Program-made: the position numbers and the translations under genes | NCBI GenBank assembly: GCA_015487985.1 | Contig: WFOP01000238.1 | Coordinates: forward strand, 1 to 6,637 | Direction: 5' to 3' | DNA length: 6,637 nucleotides | Source: Hyphomicrobiales bacterium | GTDB lineage: Bacteria; Pseudomonadota; Alphaproteobacteria; Rhizobiales; Devosiaceae | Notes under the pieces: model-generated | What the model saw: only the letters and a program-made list of their open reading frames with translations | What the model was told of the DNA's origin: nothing | Databases searched by the model: none | Shown here: positions 1-6,352 of the stretch, one piece after another | Layout of the letters: every line of letters starts with the position of its first letter | How positions within the stretch are numbered: position 1 is the first letter of the stretch

Positions 1-1291
1 AAAAGTCCTGAAATGAAAAGCGCGGCTCCAGTGAAAAATGAGGGTAGAACAGCACCGCCGTCGCCACCACACCAAATATTGCCAGCGGAGTTTTGAAACC
101 CCAGACCAGCTTGCGAAAGAAAGGAATTGGCGCAGTCAAAATCGCACTTGGCGGTGGCGGTGTTTTGAACCCCAATCGAATGGCAACCTTTAGCGCCAGG
201 GGCAAAAAAGTCACCAGCGTAACATAGGCCACCACCACGGCAATGGCGCCGGACAGGGCAAACTCGCGAATTCCCTGACCCTGGGTCAGGCCAAGGGAGC
301 CAAAGGCAACGATGGTTGTAATTGAGGTCAGGGCACATGCCGGGCTGACCCGCAACACGGTTTGATGAATGGCTTCCTCCGGCTCCATCCCGTCGCGCCA
401 CAATCTGAGCCAGGAAAAGCAAAAGAACATGCTCTCGGCAAATGCAATCACCAGCACGAGCGTGATGACGATCGTCGTCAGGAAGGTAAACGAGCCAAAT
501 AACATCAGGACCACACCGGCCACCCAGATGACCGAAACAAAGGGCGTAAATGTTGCAAGCACCGCCCCCCAGAAAGAGCGGAAACTGATAAATGCGATCA
601 AAAAGCCGACAATAACGCCATAAACCGAAAACTTGATCTGATCCTGAATGCTTGCATCCAGCATTTCGGTTTTCCAGATTGGCGCCCCGGTCAGTTCAAC
701 CCGGATTTTGTCCGAACTGTAAAATTCCACCAGTTCAGTCAACTCGGCGATCATCTCTTTTTCGCCCTCGCCCTTGGTTTTGTCCTGATCAGGGAACATG
801 ATCATCACCATGCCCGTCAGGTCGGCAACAATCAGGTTCTTCATTATCGGGTCATTTTGGCGAAGTTCATCCAGGGCCGCCGCCACTTCTTCAGCGCTCT
901 GCATTCCCTCGGGCACCGCCGGTGTGGTGACATTGTCAGCCGCCGGTTTTCTGAGGGAAAATGGCGACATGGTGCCCACTGCATAGTCGCTCAGCTCCAG
1001 ATCAAACGCCAGCTCCCTGAGGGTTTCAAGCACATCAGGGTCCGTCATCTGGTCGGAATAAACAAGAATATAGGCGTCATTGTCGAAAGTGCCAAAAGTA
1101 TTGGTCAGTTCCGCATAGCGCTCATACATCTCGCCTGAATTCTTATAAACCCGAAGTAGATCCCCATCCATTGAAGCACTGGGCAGCATAGAGACACAAA
1201 GAACAGTAAAGGCAATGACAGCCAACCCCATCGTCTTGGGGAACTTTAACGCTATAACCCCAAGACGTTCTAAACCGAAACCAATGGACAA
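1..1291 (-). CDS. RND-superfamily transporter, MMPL/HAE3 type (partial, C-terminal half missing)
   Basis: Inner-membrane exporter of the RND superfamily in the MMPL/HAE3 (hopanoid/lipid exporter-like) branch; substrate unknown. The frame is open from 1291 to the window edge, giving 430 residues of a protein that normally has about 750-900. The layout is a short cytoplasmic start (SIGFGLERLG), TM1 at about residues 21-37, a periplasmic loop of about 180 residues, then a block of membrane helices at about 222-370 containing the family segment around ALTSITTIVAFGSLGL (320-335), and another helix at about 400-416. The start is TTG: a stop lies two codons upstream in frame, and a GGGGAG ribosome binding site sits 8 bases before it (1300-1305). 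The next in-frame ATG (residue 21) would cut off the conserved start. TM4 reads FAESMFF (284-290) and lacks the usual Asp pair or Asp-x-x-x-His of proton-coupled relatives. It is divergent from gyrA. Family is firm; substrate and exact subfamily are not. Confidence 0.85.
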   Translation of the reverse strand, partial: MSIGFGLERLGVIALKFPKTMGLAVIAFTVLCVSMLPSASMDGDLLRVYKNSGEMYERYAELTNTFGTFDNDAYILVYSDQMTDPDVLETLRELAFDLELSDYAVGTMSPFSLRKPAADNVTTPAVPEGMQSAEEVAAALDELRQNDPIMKNLIVADLTGMVMIMFPDQDKTKGEGEKEMIAELTELVEFYSSDKIRVELTGAPIWKTEMLDASIQDQIKFSVYGVIVGFLIAFISFRSFWGAVLATFTPFVSVIWVAGVVLMLFGSFTFLTTIVITLVLVIAFAESMFFCFSWLRLWRDGMEPEEAIHQTVLRVSPACALTSITTIVAFGSLGLTQGQGIREFALSGAIAVVVAYVTLVTFLPLALKVAIRLGFKTPPPPSAILTAPIPFFRKLVWGFKTPLAIFGVVATAVLFYPHFSLEPRFSFQDF

Positions 1292-1499
1292 GAATCATTC
1301 TCCCCAAAATAATTATTAGAAGTTAGTAAGGTGTTGTCTCGCATTCGTCCAGTTGTCAACTTATCCGATATATCGCTTATGGAAAGTGAAATTATTCTCT
1401 GTGGGGTAAAAGCCGGCTTGCCATAGTAAGCTGACACGGAATCACCTATAAATTCCAAGAGTAGACTTCTTCAACTAAATATTCAGGATTGTATAATTC
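1292..1499. promoter_or_regulatory. Divergent intergenic region between the RND transporter and gyrA
   Basis: This 208-base AT-rich gap must carry promoters for both flanking genes, but no complete consensus pair is convincing. Seen: a TATAAA box at 1447-1452 that would place a gyrA start about 40 bases before the GTG, with no good -35 at 17 bases; a perfect TTGACA on the minus strand (1359-1354) with no matching -10 at normal spacing; and a short palindrome AGTTG-T-CAACT at 1351-1361 overlapping that TTGACA, which could be a small operator or chance. The minus-strand ribosome binding site GGGGAG is at 1300-1305. The plus-strand AGGA at 1485-1488 lies 11 bases before the gyrA GTG. Promoter assignments here are weak. 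Confidence 0.35.
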
Positions 1500-4319
1500 G
1501 TGACTGATACGCCCGACCAGAACGACACCGGATTTTCCGCCCATGACATCGTGCCGGTTTCTATCGCCGACGAGATGAAAAAATCCTATCTTGACTATGC
1601 CATGAGCGTTATTGTTTCGCGGGCATTGCCCGATGTGCGAGATGGCCTGAAGCCCGTGCACAGGCGCATTCTCTATTCCATGCACGAGAATGGATATGAG
1701 TGGAACAAACCATTCAAAAAGTCCGCCCGTGTCGTAGGTGATGTGATCGGTAAATATCACCCCCACGGTGATGTGGCGGTCTATATGTCTTTGGTGCGCA
1801 TGGCACAGACATTTTCTTTGCGCGTTCCCCTGATTGACGGGCAGGGCAATTTTGGTTCCGTGGATGGCGATATGCCCGCCGCCATGCGCTATACTGAAGT
1901 GCGCATGAGAAAAGTGACGCTGTCTCTGCTCAACGACCTAGACAAAGACACCGTTGATTTTTACCCCAACTATGACGATTCCGAAACGCAACCCACGGTT
2001 TTGCCTGCCCGTTTCCCAAATCTTCTGGTCAATGGGGCCGGGGGCATCGCGGTGGGCATGGCCACCAATATCCCCCCTCATAATCTGGGCGAAGTCATCA
2101 ATGCGACACTTGCATTGATGGAAAATTCAAATATTTCGATTGATGAACTGACTGATATCATGCCCGGGCCAGACTTCCCCACCGGGGGGATTATTCTTGG
2201 CAGGGCAGGGATCCGCTCCGCCTATGAAACCGGGCGCGGCTCTGTTTTAATGCGCGGTAAAGTCACCATCGAGGAAATCCGCAAGGACCGCGAAGCGCTG
2301 ATCATCACCGAAATTCCCTATCAGGTGAACAAAGCCACGATGATCGAAAAAATTGCCGATCTGGTGCGTGAGAAACGGATTGAAGGCATTTCAGATATCC
2401 GTGATGAAAGTGATCGTCATGGCATGCGTGTCGTCATTGAGATCAAGCGCGAAGCGTCTGGGGATATCGTGCTGAATCAGCTTTATCGTTTTACCCAGCT
2501 GCAAACCTCGTTCGGATGCAATTTCGTTGCCCTTAATGGCGGCAAGCCCCAGTTGATGGGGCTAAGGCAAATTCTGAGCGCATTTATTGAATTCCGCGAA
2601 ATCGTGGTGACACGCCGGGCCAAATTCCTGCTCAACAAGGCCCGCGACCGGGCGCATATTCTGGTTGGTCTGGCTGTGGCCGTGGCCAATGTTGACGAGG
2701 TGATTGCCCTTATCCGCAGTGCGCCTAATCCCGCCACCGCCCGTGAACAATTGCTGGCGCGCCACTGGCCCGCCGCTGATGTGGAGCCGCTTATTCGCCT
2801 GATTGATGATCCGCGTCATAAAGTGGCCCCTGATGGCACATTCCGCTTGTCTGAAGAACAGGCGCGGGCAATTCTTGAGTTGCGACTGGCGCGTTTGACA
2901 GCTCTCGGGCGCGATGAAATTGGTGATGAACTGGCATCCCTTGGCGATCAGATTACCGACCATCTGGACATTTTGCGCTCGCGCGACCGTGTGGTGGCGA
3001 TTGTGCGCGATGAGCTTGAAGAAGTGCGCGATCAGTTTTCAACCGATCGTCAGACCGAAATTTCAGATTATGCCGCCGATATGGATGATGAGGATTTTAT
3101 CGCCCGCGAAGATATGGTGGTCACGGTTTCCCACGCCGGTTATATAAAACGCGTGCCCCTTTCAACTTATCGCGCCCAGAATCGCGGCGGCAAAGGTCGG
3201 GCCGGCATGTCCACCCGTGATGAAGATTTTGTGGCGCGTCTGTTCGTGGCTAATACCCATACCCCGGTGCTGTTTTTCTCCTCGCGCGGCATTGCATATA
3301 AGCTCAAGGTCTGGCGCTTGCCCCAGGCGGCGCCTCAGTCGCGCGGTAAGGCGTTGATCAACCTGCTGCCCTTGCAGGCGGGTGAACGCATAACATCCAT
3401 CATGCCCCTGCCCGAAGATGAGGACAGCTGGAGCGAACTCGATATCATGTTTGCCACCACGCGCGGCACAGTGCGGCGCAACTCTCTGGCCGATTTTGCT
3501 GAAGTGCGGGCCAATGGCAAAATTGCCATGAAACTGGAAGAAGGCGACGGCATTGTGGGGGTAGATACCTGCGGGGCAAACGATGATGTGTTGCTGACCA
3601 CTGCGCTTGGTCAGGCCATCCGCTTTAATGTGGGGGATGTGCGTGTCTTTACCGGGCGAAATTCCATCGGTGTTCGCGGCATTCGGCTCGCCAAAGAGGA
3701 TCATGTGATTTCCATGACCATTCTTTCCCACTTTGATGCCACCCCTGAAGAGCGCAACGCCTTCAGCAAAATGAGCCGGGCCATGCGCGGGGAAGCGGAG
3801 GACGTTGTAAACGATATGGAGGAGGGGGCTGACGCCGGCGTTCTTTCTCAGGAGCGTTATGCGCAGATGAGTGCGGCGGAACAGGTTGTGCTTGCGATTT
3901 CACAAAACGGCTATGGCAAGCGCACTTCGAGTTTTGAATACCGGGTGGCCGGACGTGGCGGAAAGGGCATAGCAGCCATGGCCGTTACCGACAAGACCGG
4001 GCCGATCGTGGCTTCGTTCCCGGTTGAAAATGACGATACGATTATGCTGGTCACAGACGGCGGCAAACTCATCCGGGTGCCGGTGGATGGAATTCGGATT
4101 GCCGGACGTGCAACGCAAGGGGTTATTGTCCTTAATACTGCAACCAATGAAAATGTGGTGTCAGTGGAACGTATCAGTGAGCCGGAAAGCGAAGAAAACA
4201 CTTCAGAAGACAATGCGTCCGAAGAAAACGCGTCCGAAGACAGCACAGCCCGGGATGCGGCACAGGAGAGTAAAAGCGACAGTGCCTCTGACACGTCACA
4301 AGACAAAGGTGACGAATAA
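1500..4319 (+). CDS. gyrA: DNA gyrase subunit A
   Basis: Breakage-reunion subunit of DNA gyrase (A2B2 with GyrB), which introduces negative supercoils using ATP. It has 939 residues, slightly longer than E. coli GyrA. The winged-helix/tower/coiled-coil core spans about residues 30-510, with [20 protein letters not shown] at 29-48 and catalytic Tyr131 in AAMRYTE (E. coli Tyr122). The DNA-wrapping C-terminal pinwheel follows with six recognisable blades at about 537, 588, 648, 695, 796 and 848. The GyrA box is QNRGGKG at 560-566, which separates it from ParC. An insert of about 50 residues (745-793) lies between blades 4 and 5. The quinolone region reads [11 protein letters not shown]: Val92 and Met96 replace E. 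coli Ser83 and Asp87. Residues 893-939 form an acidic Ser/Glu/Asp tail. GTG at 1500 is chosen because an in-frame TAA lies two codons upstream, AGGA precedes it, and MTDTP resembles other alphaproteobacterial starts. A GyrA identity is secure. Confidence 0.98.
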   Translation: MTDTPDQNDTGFSAHDIVPVSIADEMKKSYLDYAMSVIVSRALPDVRDGLKPVHRRILYSMHENGYEWNKPFKKSARVVGDVIGKYHPHGDVAVYMSLVRMAQTFSLRVPLIDGQGNFGSVDGDMPAAMRYTEVRMRKVTLSLLNDLDKDTVDFYPNYDDSETQPTVLPARFPNLLVNGAGGIAVGMATNIPPHNLGEVINATLALMENSNISIDELTDIMPGPDFPTGGIILGRAGIRSAYETGRGSVLMRGKVTIEEIRKDREALIITEIPYQVNKATMIEKIADLVREKRIEGISDIRDESDRHGMRVVIEIKREASGDIVLNQLYRFTQLQTSFGCNFVALNGGKPQLMGLRQILSAFIEFREIVVTRRAKFLLNKARDRAHILVGLAVAVANVDEVIALIRSAPNPATAREQLLARHWPAADVEPLIRLIDDPRHKVAPDGTFRLSEEQARAILELRLARLTALGRDEIGDELASLGDQITDHLDILRSRDRVVAIVRDELEEVRDQFSTDRQTEISDYAADMDDEDFIAREDMVVTVSHAGYIKRVPLSTYRAQNRGGKGRAGMSTRDEDFVARLFVANTHTPVLFFSSRGIAYKLKVWRLPQAAPQSRGKALINLLPLQAGERITSIMPLPEDEDSWSELDIMFATTRGTVRRNSLADFAEVRANGKIAMKLEEGDGIVGVDTCGANDDVLLTTALGQAIRFNVGDVRVFTGRNSIGVRGIRLAKEDHVISMTILSHFDATPEERNAFSKMSRAMRGEAEDVVNDMEEGADAGVLSQERYAQMSAAEQVVLAISQNGYGKRTSSFEYRVAGRGGKGIAAMAVTDKTGPIVASFPVENDDTIMLVTDGGKLIRVPVDGIRIAGRATQGVIVLNTATNENVVSVERISEPESEENTSEDNASEENASEDSTARDAAQESKSDSASDTSQDKGDE
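4194..4238 (+). repeat. Three tandem 15-base units in the gyrA 3' end
   Basis: Three in-frame 15-base units begin at 4194, 4209 and 4224 and encode [10 protein letters not shown] and ENASE. The second and third differ at only two bases; the first is more diverged. They lie in the acidic tail beyond the last pinwheel blade, where slippage-driven length change would keep the reading frame. The unit boundaries are read directly; expansion by duplication is an inference. Confidence 0.7.
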
Positions 4320-4350
4320 CGAGTGAGTGAACCGTGGATTGAGCTAACCT

Positions 4351-4371
4351 GTTGCTTTTAGGCAACTTTTT
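4351..4371 (+). terminator. Probable Rho-independent terminator of gyrA
   Basis: GTTGC (4351-4355) pairs with GCAAC (4362-4366) around a small TTTTAG loop, which may close further by a T-G pair, and is followed at once by five T residues (4367-4371). It starts 32 bases after the gyrA stop. The stem is short and only moderately stable, so termination may be incomplete. A second 5-bp hairpin, GCCGA/TCGGC at 4381-4395, lies just downstream but has no T run. Confidence 0.6.
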
Positions 4372-4473
4372 CAGACATTCGCCGAGTTGTTCGGCTAAAT
4401 GAGTGAAATGTCACAAAGCAGTCAAACGATGAACACAAGTGCCAAGGCCGGGCCAAATCTTCACTAAAAGTCC

Positions 4474-4503
4474 TTGAAATCGTTATTTTCGTGCCGCTAT
4501 TTT
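4474..4503 (+). promoter_or_regulatory. Candidate sigma-70 promoter for the small secreted protein gene
   Basis: TTGAAA at 4474-4479 (5 of 6 to the -35 consensus) is followed after 18 bases by TATTTT at 4498-4503 (4 of 6 to the -10 consensus). A start about 7 bases downstream would fall near 4510, so the transcript would begin only a few bases before the long hairpin at 4513. Spacing and position fit, but the -10 is imperfect and the surroundings are T-rich, so chance similarity is possible. Confidence 0.45.
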
Positions 4504-4512
4504 TTGGTTTTC

Positions 4513-4574
4513 TTTCCTCACAGGCCTGAGGCCAACATGATGTTGCTGTTCTCAGAGCCTGAAATGTGAGGAAA
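4513..4574 (+). promoter_or_regulatory. Long 5'-leader hairpin sequestering a ribosome binding site
   Basis: TTTCCTCACA (4513-4522) is the exact reverse complement of TGTGAGGAAA (4565-4574). The stem can continue inward with GGC (4523-4525) to GCC (4557-4559), across a TGAAA bulge, and CTGAG (4526-4530) to CTCAG (4551-4555), across a one-base bulge. An apical hairpin CAACA-TGA-TGTTG sits at 4533-4545. The 3' arm contains GAGG (4568-4571), the ribosome binding site 7 bases before the ATG at 4579, so the folded form should block translation. A rival fold pairs CCTCA (4516-4520) with TGAGG (4527-4531) and frees that site. Pairings are seen directly; a switching role (thermometer, leader-peptide control or ligand-sensing) is inference. 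A DNA-level operator is an alternative reading. Confidence 0.5.
4537..4569 (+). CDS. Possible leader peptide (upstream ORF, 10 codons)
   Basis: ATG at 4537 opens a 10-codon frame, MMLLFSEPEM, ending at TGA 4567-4569. GAGG at 4528-4531 stands 5 bases before the first ATG and 8 before the second (4540), a good ribosome binding site. The stop codon overlaps the GAGG of the downstream gene, and the whole frame lies in the loop and 3' arm of the leader hairpin, so a ribosome on it would unfold that arm. This geometry fits a translationally coupling leader peptide. There is no run of a single regulatory amino acid. So short a frame can arise by chance, and no coding signature can be judged. Confidence 0.3.
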   Translation: MMLLFSEPEM

Positions 4575-4578
4575 AACA

Positions 4579-4875
4579 ATGAAGAAGATGATTCTACCCC
4601 TAATCGTGAGTGCCGCATTTTTGGTCCCGGCTTTTGCCCAAACCAATACGGCAGCCACCGCTGACCCCTATCCCGGACTTGAAGGTTTGGGCTGCGTTGA
4701 AATGATTGAGAAAATGGACCTGACGCTTGAAGAAACCGCGGTTTCCGATGAGTTGAAAATTCAGATTCTTGAACTGCGTGAACAGGGGATCACCGAAATT
4801 TCCGCAAACGATGAAGATGCCTGCAAGACCTCCCTGATTGCAGCATTCCAACTTCTTGTTCCTCCTACAGAATAA
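4579..4875 (+). CDS. Small secreted protein of unknown function with two cysteines
   Basis: The 98-residue product is not one I recognise. Residues 1-20 are a clear Sec signal peptide: MKK, a hydrophobic core, then AFA before Gln21, the likely signal peptidase I site. There is no lipobox. The mature protein of about 78 residues is acidic and mostly helical in character, with a TADPYPGLEGLGC segment and two cysteines, Cys39 and Cys82, which could form one disulfide in the periplasm. No metal-binding cluster, repeat or known catalytic motif is visible. The start is supported by GAGG 7 bases upstream. It has its own candidate promoter, an unusual hairpin leader and a terminator-like hairpin, so it looks monocistronic. 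That it is a real gene is well supported by the signal peptide and ribosome binding site; the role is open. Confidence 0.85.
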   Translation: MKKMILPLIVSAAFLVPAFAQTNTAATADPYPGLEGLGCVEMIEKMDLTLEETAVSDELKIQILELREQGITEISANDEDACKTSLIAAFQLLVPPTE

Positions 4876-4936
4876 GTTGTTGGGAGTGGGGCGCATAGAC
4901 GTATGCACCCCGCGAATACAACAGGTTTTGATCTTT
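4876..4936 (+). terminator. Probable terminator after the small secreted protein gene
   Basis: Directly after the stop codon a strong stem forms: GGGG (4888-4891) with CCCC (4908-4911) and GCATA (4893-4897) with TATGC (4902-4906), around a GACG loop with one C-A mismatch. TGTTG (4878-4882) and CAACA (4919-4923) can close the base. The downstream tract is T-rich (TTTT at 4926-4929, TCTTTT at 4932-4937) but is not one clean run, so efficiency is uncertain. The position and stem strength support termination or 3'-end protection. Confidence 0.55.
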
Positions 4937-4949
4937 TCCTGATATTGTT

Positions 4950-4978
4950 TTGAAAAAACACCAATGGTGAATTATACC
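4950..4978 (+). promoter_or_regulatory. Candidate promoter upstream of the LysE-family exporter gene
   Basis: TTGAAA at 4950-4955 and TATACC at 4973-4978 are separated by the ideal 17 bases, matching 5 of 6 and 4 of 6 consensus positions. A start near 4985 would give an mRNA leader of about 205 bases before the ATG at 5190, which is long. A weaker pair (TTGCAG at 5063-5068, TATTCT at 5086-5091, spacing 17) would give a shorter leader. Confidence 0.4.
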
Positions 4979-5189
4979 AGATGCCGTCAGGGTCTTCTGG
5001 CCAAATTCTTTCCCAAAAAAAAATCCTCCATTATTTTATCTCAATCGCGCCGGGCTGATGATTTGCAGCTTCAAGGGGAAACTGATATTCTCATATCTGC
5101 GATATCCCATATTCGGACAAATAGGGTGTTCGTGGTTCTGATCACCAGGCCCCAGATAATTCAAATCAGGTGCATACGGAAAACCCCAC
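4979..5189 (+). other. Non-coding leader region before the exporter gene
   Basis: No convincing gene or stable hairpin is seen here. An A-rich tract (9 A at about 5015-5023) and a cluster of ATATC/ATATT words around 5085-5116 are the only compositional features. A reading frame opening at ATG 4964 passes through this stretch and into the exporter gene in another frame; its product is not protein-like and it has no ribosome binding site, so I do not call it a gene. Confidence 0.5.
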
Positions 5190-5810
5190 ATGCTGGACAA
5201 TACAACCATACTGACATTTGCGTTTGCCTGCATGATTCTGGCAATTGTTCCCGGCCCGAATGTGACGGTTATCATCGCAACAGCCCTTCAACGCGGCGTG
5301 GGGGCAGGTTTGGCGGTTGTGGCGGGAACCTCAATTGGGATTTTAAGCATGGTTTTTGTTGTCGCGCTGGGGTTTGAGGCCCTGTTGGGCTTTATGGGAT
5401 GGGCCTTTGACTGGATCAAAACCATCGGCGCCATTTATTTAATCTATCTGGGATACTCCATGGTGCGTGCCAGCGGGAAAGTGAACGATAACATTCAGGT
5501 TCGGCGTGAGCCGTGGTTTAAGCTGGTCATACGCGGATTTCTGGTAAACGCGTCAAATCCTAAAACACTGCTGTTTATCGGGGCTTTTATTCCCCAATTT
5601 ATTACCTCCGACGCCCCCGCATTCTCTTCACTGATGGTTTTGGGACTGGTGTTTTTTGTCGTTACCACTTTTATTGATTCTCTTTATGCAGTCATGGCCG
5701 GCTCCCTTGGGGCAACCCTGAATAATGCCCGCCTGAAAATTCTCAACCGTGTGTCCGGATTAATTGTAATGGCGGGCGGCGCATGGCTTGCCCTGCAGCA
5801 AAAAACCTAA
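5190..5810 (+). CDS. LysE/RhtB-family amino-acid or metabolite exporter
   Basis: The 206-residue inner-membrane protein belongs to the LysE/RhtB family, small exporters of amino acids such as lysine, threonine or homoserine lactone-type compounds; the substrate cannot be read from sequence. The length is typical. The conserved PGPN motif is at residues 21-24 at the end of TM1, with TM2 and TM3 at about 38-70 and 77-92. The second family block, GFLVNASNPKTLLFIGAFIPQF, lies at 117-138 and includes the NPK motif (123-125). Further helices are at about 144-170 and 186-203. The ATG at 5190 places PGP at its usual distance; its ribosome binding site is weak (CGGA at 5177-5180). It follows a terminator-like hairpin and a candidate promoter, and ends 50 bases before coaD with no terminator seen, so readthrough into coaD is possible. 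No adjacent LysR-type regulator is present in the window. Confidence 0.9.
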   Translation: MLDNTTILTFAFACMILAIVPGPNVTVIIATALQRGVGAGLAVVAGTSIGILSMVFVVALGFEALLGFMGWAFDWIKTIGAIYLIYLGYSMVRASGKVNDNIQVRREPWFKLVIRGFLVNASNPKTLLFIGAFIPQFITSDAPAFSSLMVLGLVFFVVTTFIDSLYAVMAGSLGATLNNARLKILNRVSGLIVMAGGAWLALQQKT

Positions 5811-5860
5811 ATGGGCCACATCGCCTTGCTTCTGGTTTCAAGTCATGGCAAACAAAAAAC

Positions 5861-6352
5861 ATGAAAAGACTCACTGGATTTTATCCCGGTTCATTTGATC
5901 CGGTAACAAACGGCCACCTCGATGTAATCGAGCGGGCCTGTCGTTTGGTGGACACACTATATGTTGGTGTTGGCATGCAGGTGGGCAAAAAACCGCTGCT
6001 CTCTGATGATGATCGTGTGTCCCTGCTCGAACATACAATTGAACCCATCGCTGCGCGGCGAGAAACCATCGTCAAAGTCATTCGGTTTGAGGGGCTGATG
6101 GTTCACAAGGCGCGCGATCTTGAAGCCAAACTGATTATTCGCGGGTTGCGCGATACCACCGACTACAATTATGAAATGCAGATGGTGGGTATGAATTCAC
6201 AAATGGCCCCTGATCTGCAAACAGTATTTGTTCCATCAAGCCCCCATGTCCGCCACATTGCGGCCTCGCTGGTGCGTCAGATCGCAGCCATGGGCGGCGA
6301 TGTGTCCGCTTTTGTTCCCCCCTTGGTATTACAGGCCCTGAATAAATTATGA
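5861..6352 (+). CDS. coaD: Phosphopantetheine adenylyltransferase
   Basis: It transfers AMP from ATP to 4'-phosphopantetheine, giving dephospho-CoA and pyrophosphate, the penultimate step of coenzyme A synthesis in the cytoplasm. The 163-residue length is normal for this hexameric nucleotidyltransferase. The start GFYPGSFDPVTNGHLDVI contains the nucleotide-binding TxGH motif (TNGH, 16-19). IIRGLRDTTDYNYE (92-105) holds the conserved RGLR, and RHIAASLVRQ (131-140) takes the place of the E. coli ISSSLVKE segment, with IAA instead of ISS. The ATG at 5861 is chosen because MKRLTGFYPGSFDP is the family N-terminus; the frame stays open upstream to an ATG at 5783, but that would add 26 unrelated residues overlapping the exporter gene. 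No clear Shine-Dalgarno precedes 5861, only an A-rich stretch. The stop overlaps the next start in ATGA, so coupling with the cyclophilin is likely. Confidence 0.96.
   Translation: MKRLTGFYPGSFDPVTNGHLDVIERACRLVDTLYVGVGMQVGKKPLLSDDDRVSLLEHTIEPIAARRETIVKVIRFEGLMVHKARDLEAKLIIRGLRDTTDYNYEMQMVGMNSQMAPDLQTVFVPSSPHVRHIAASLVRQIAAMGGDVSAFVPPLVLQALNKL

Noticed and set aside
1492..1497. TATAAT box just before the gyrA start
   Set aside because: A start of transcription about 7 bases downstream would fall inside the gyrA start region, leaving no ribosome binding site, and no -35 is found at 17 bases.
3162..3731. 189-codon minus-strand frame inside gyrA
   Set aside because: It is antisense to the gyrase pinwheel region, which is clearly coding on the plus strand, and the product shows no recognisable motif.
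4322..4360. Tiny GTG-initiated frame (12 codons) running into the gyrA terminator
   Set aside because: It has no proper ribosome binding site and ends inside the hairpin; it is most likely chance.
4381..4395. Hairpin GCCGA/TCGGC after the gyrA terminator
   Set aside because: The stem is only 5 bp with no T run, so it is not a terminator by itself and I cannot assign a role.
4400..4468. Short ATG frame of 22 codons between gyrA and the small secreted protein gene
   Set aside because: It has no Shine-Dalgarno sequence and a low-complexity product, and it lies upstream of the likely promoter.
4964..5377. 137-codon plus-strand frame overlapping the start of the exporter gene
   Set aside because: It lacks a ribosome binding site, its later half is a frame-shifted read of the LysE-family gene, and the product is rich in Arg, Cys and Gly with no domain-like pattern.
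5783..5860. Upstream in-frame extension of coaD
   Set aside because: The 26 extra residues overlap the exporter gene and precede the conserved MKRLTGFYPGSFDP start of the CoaD family.
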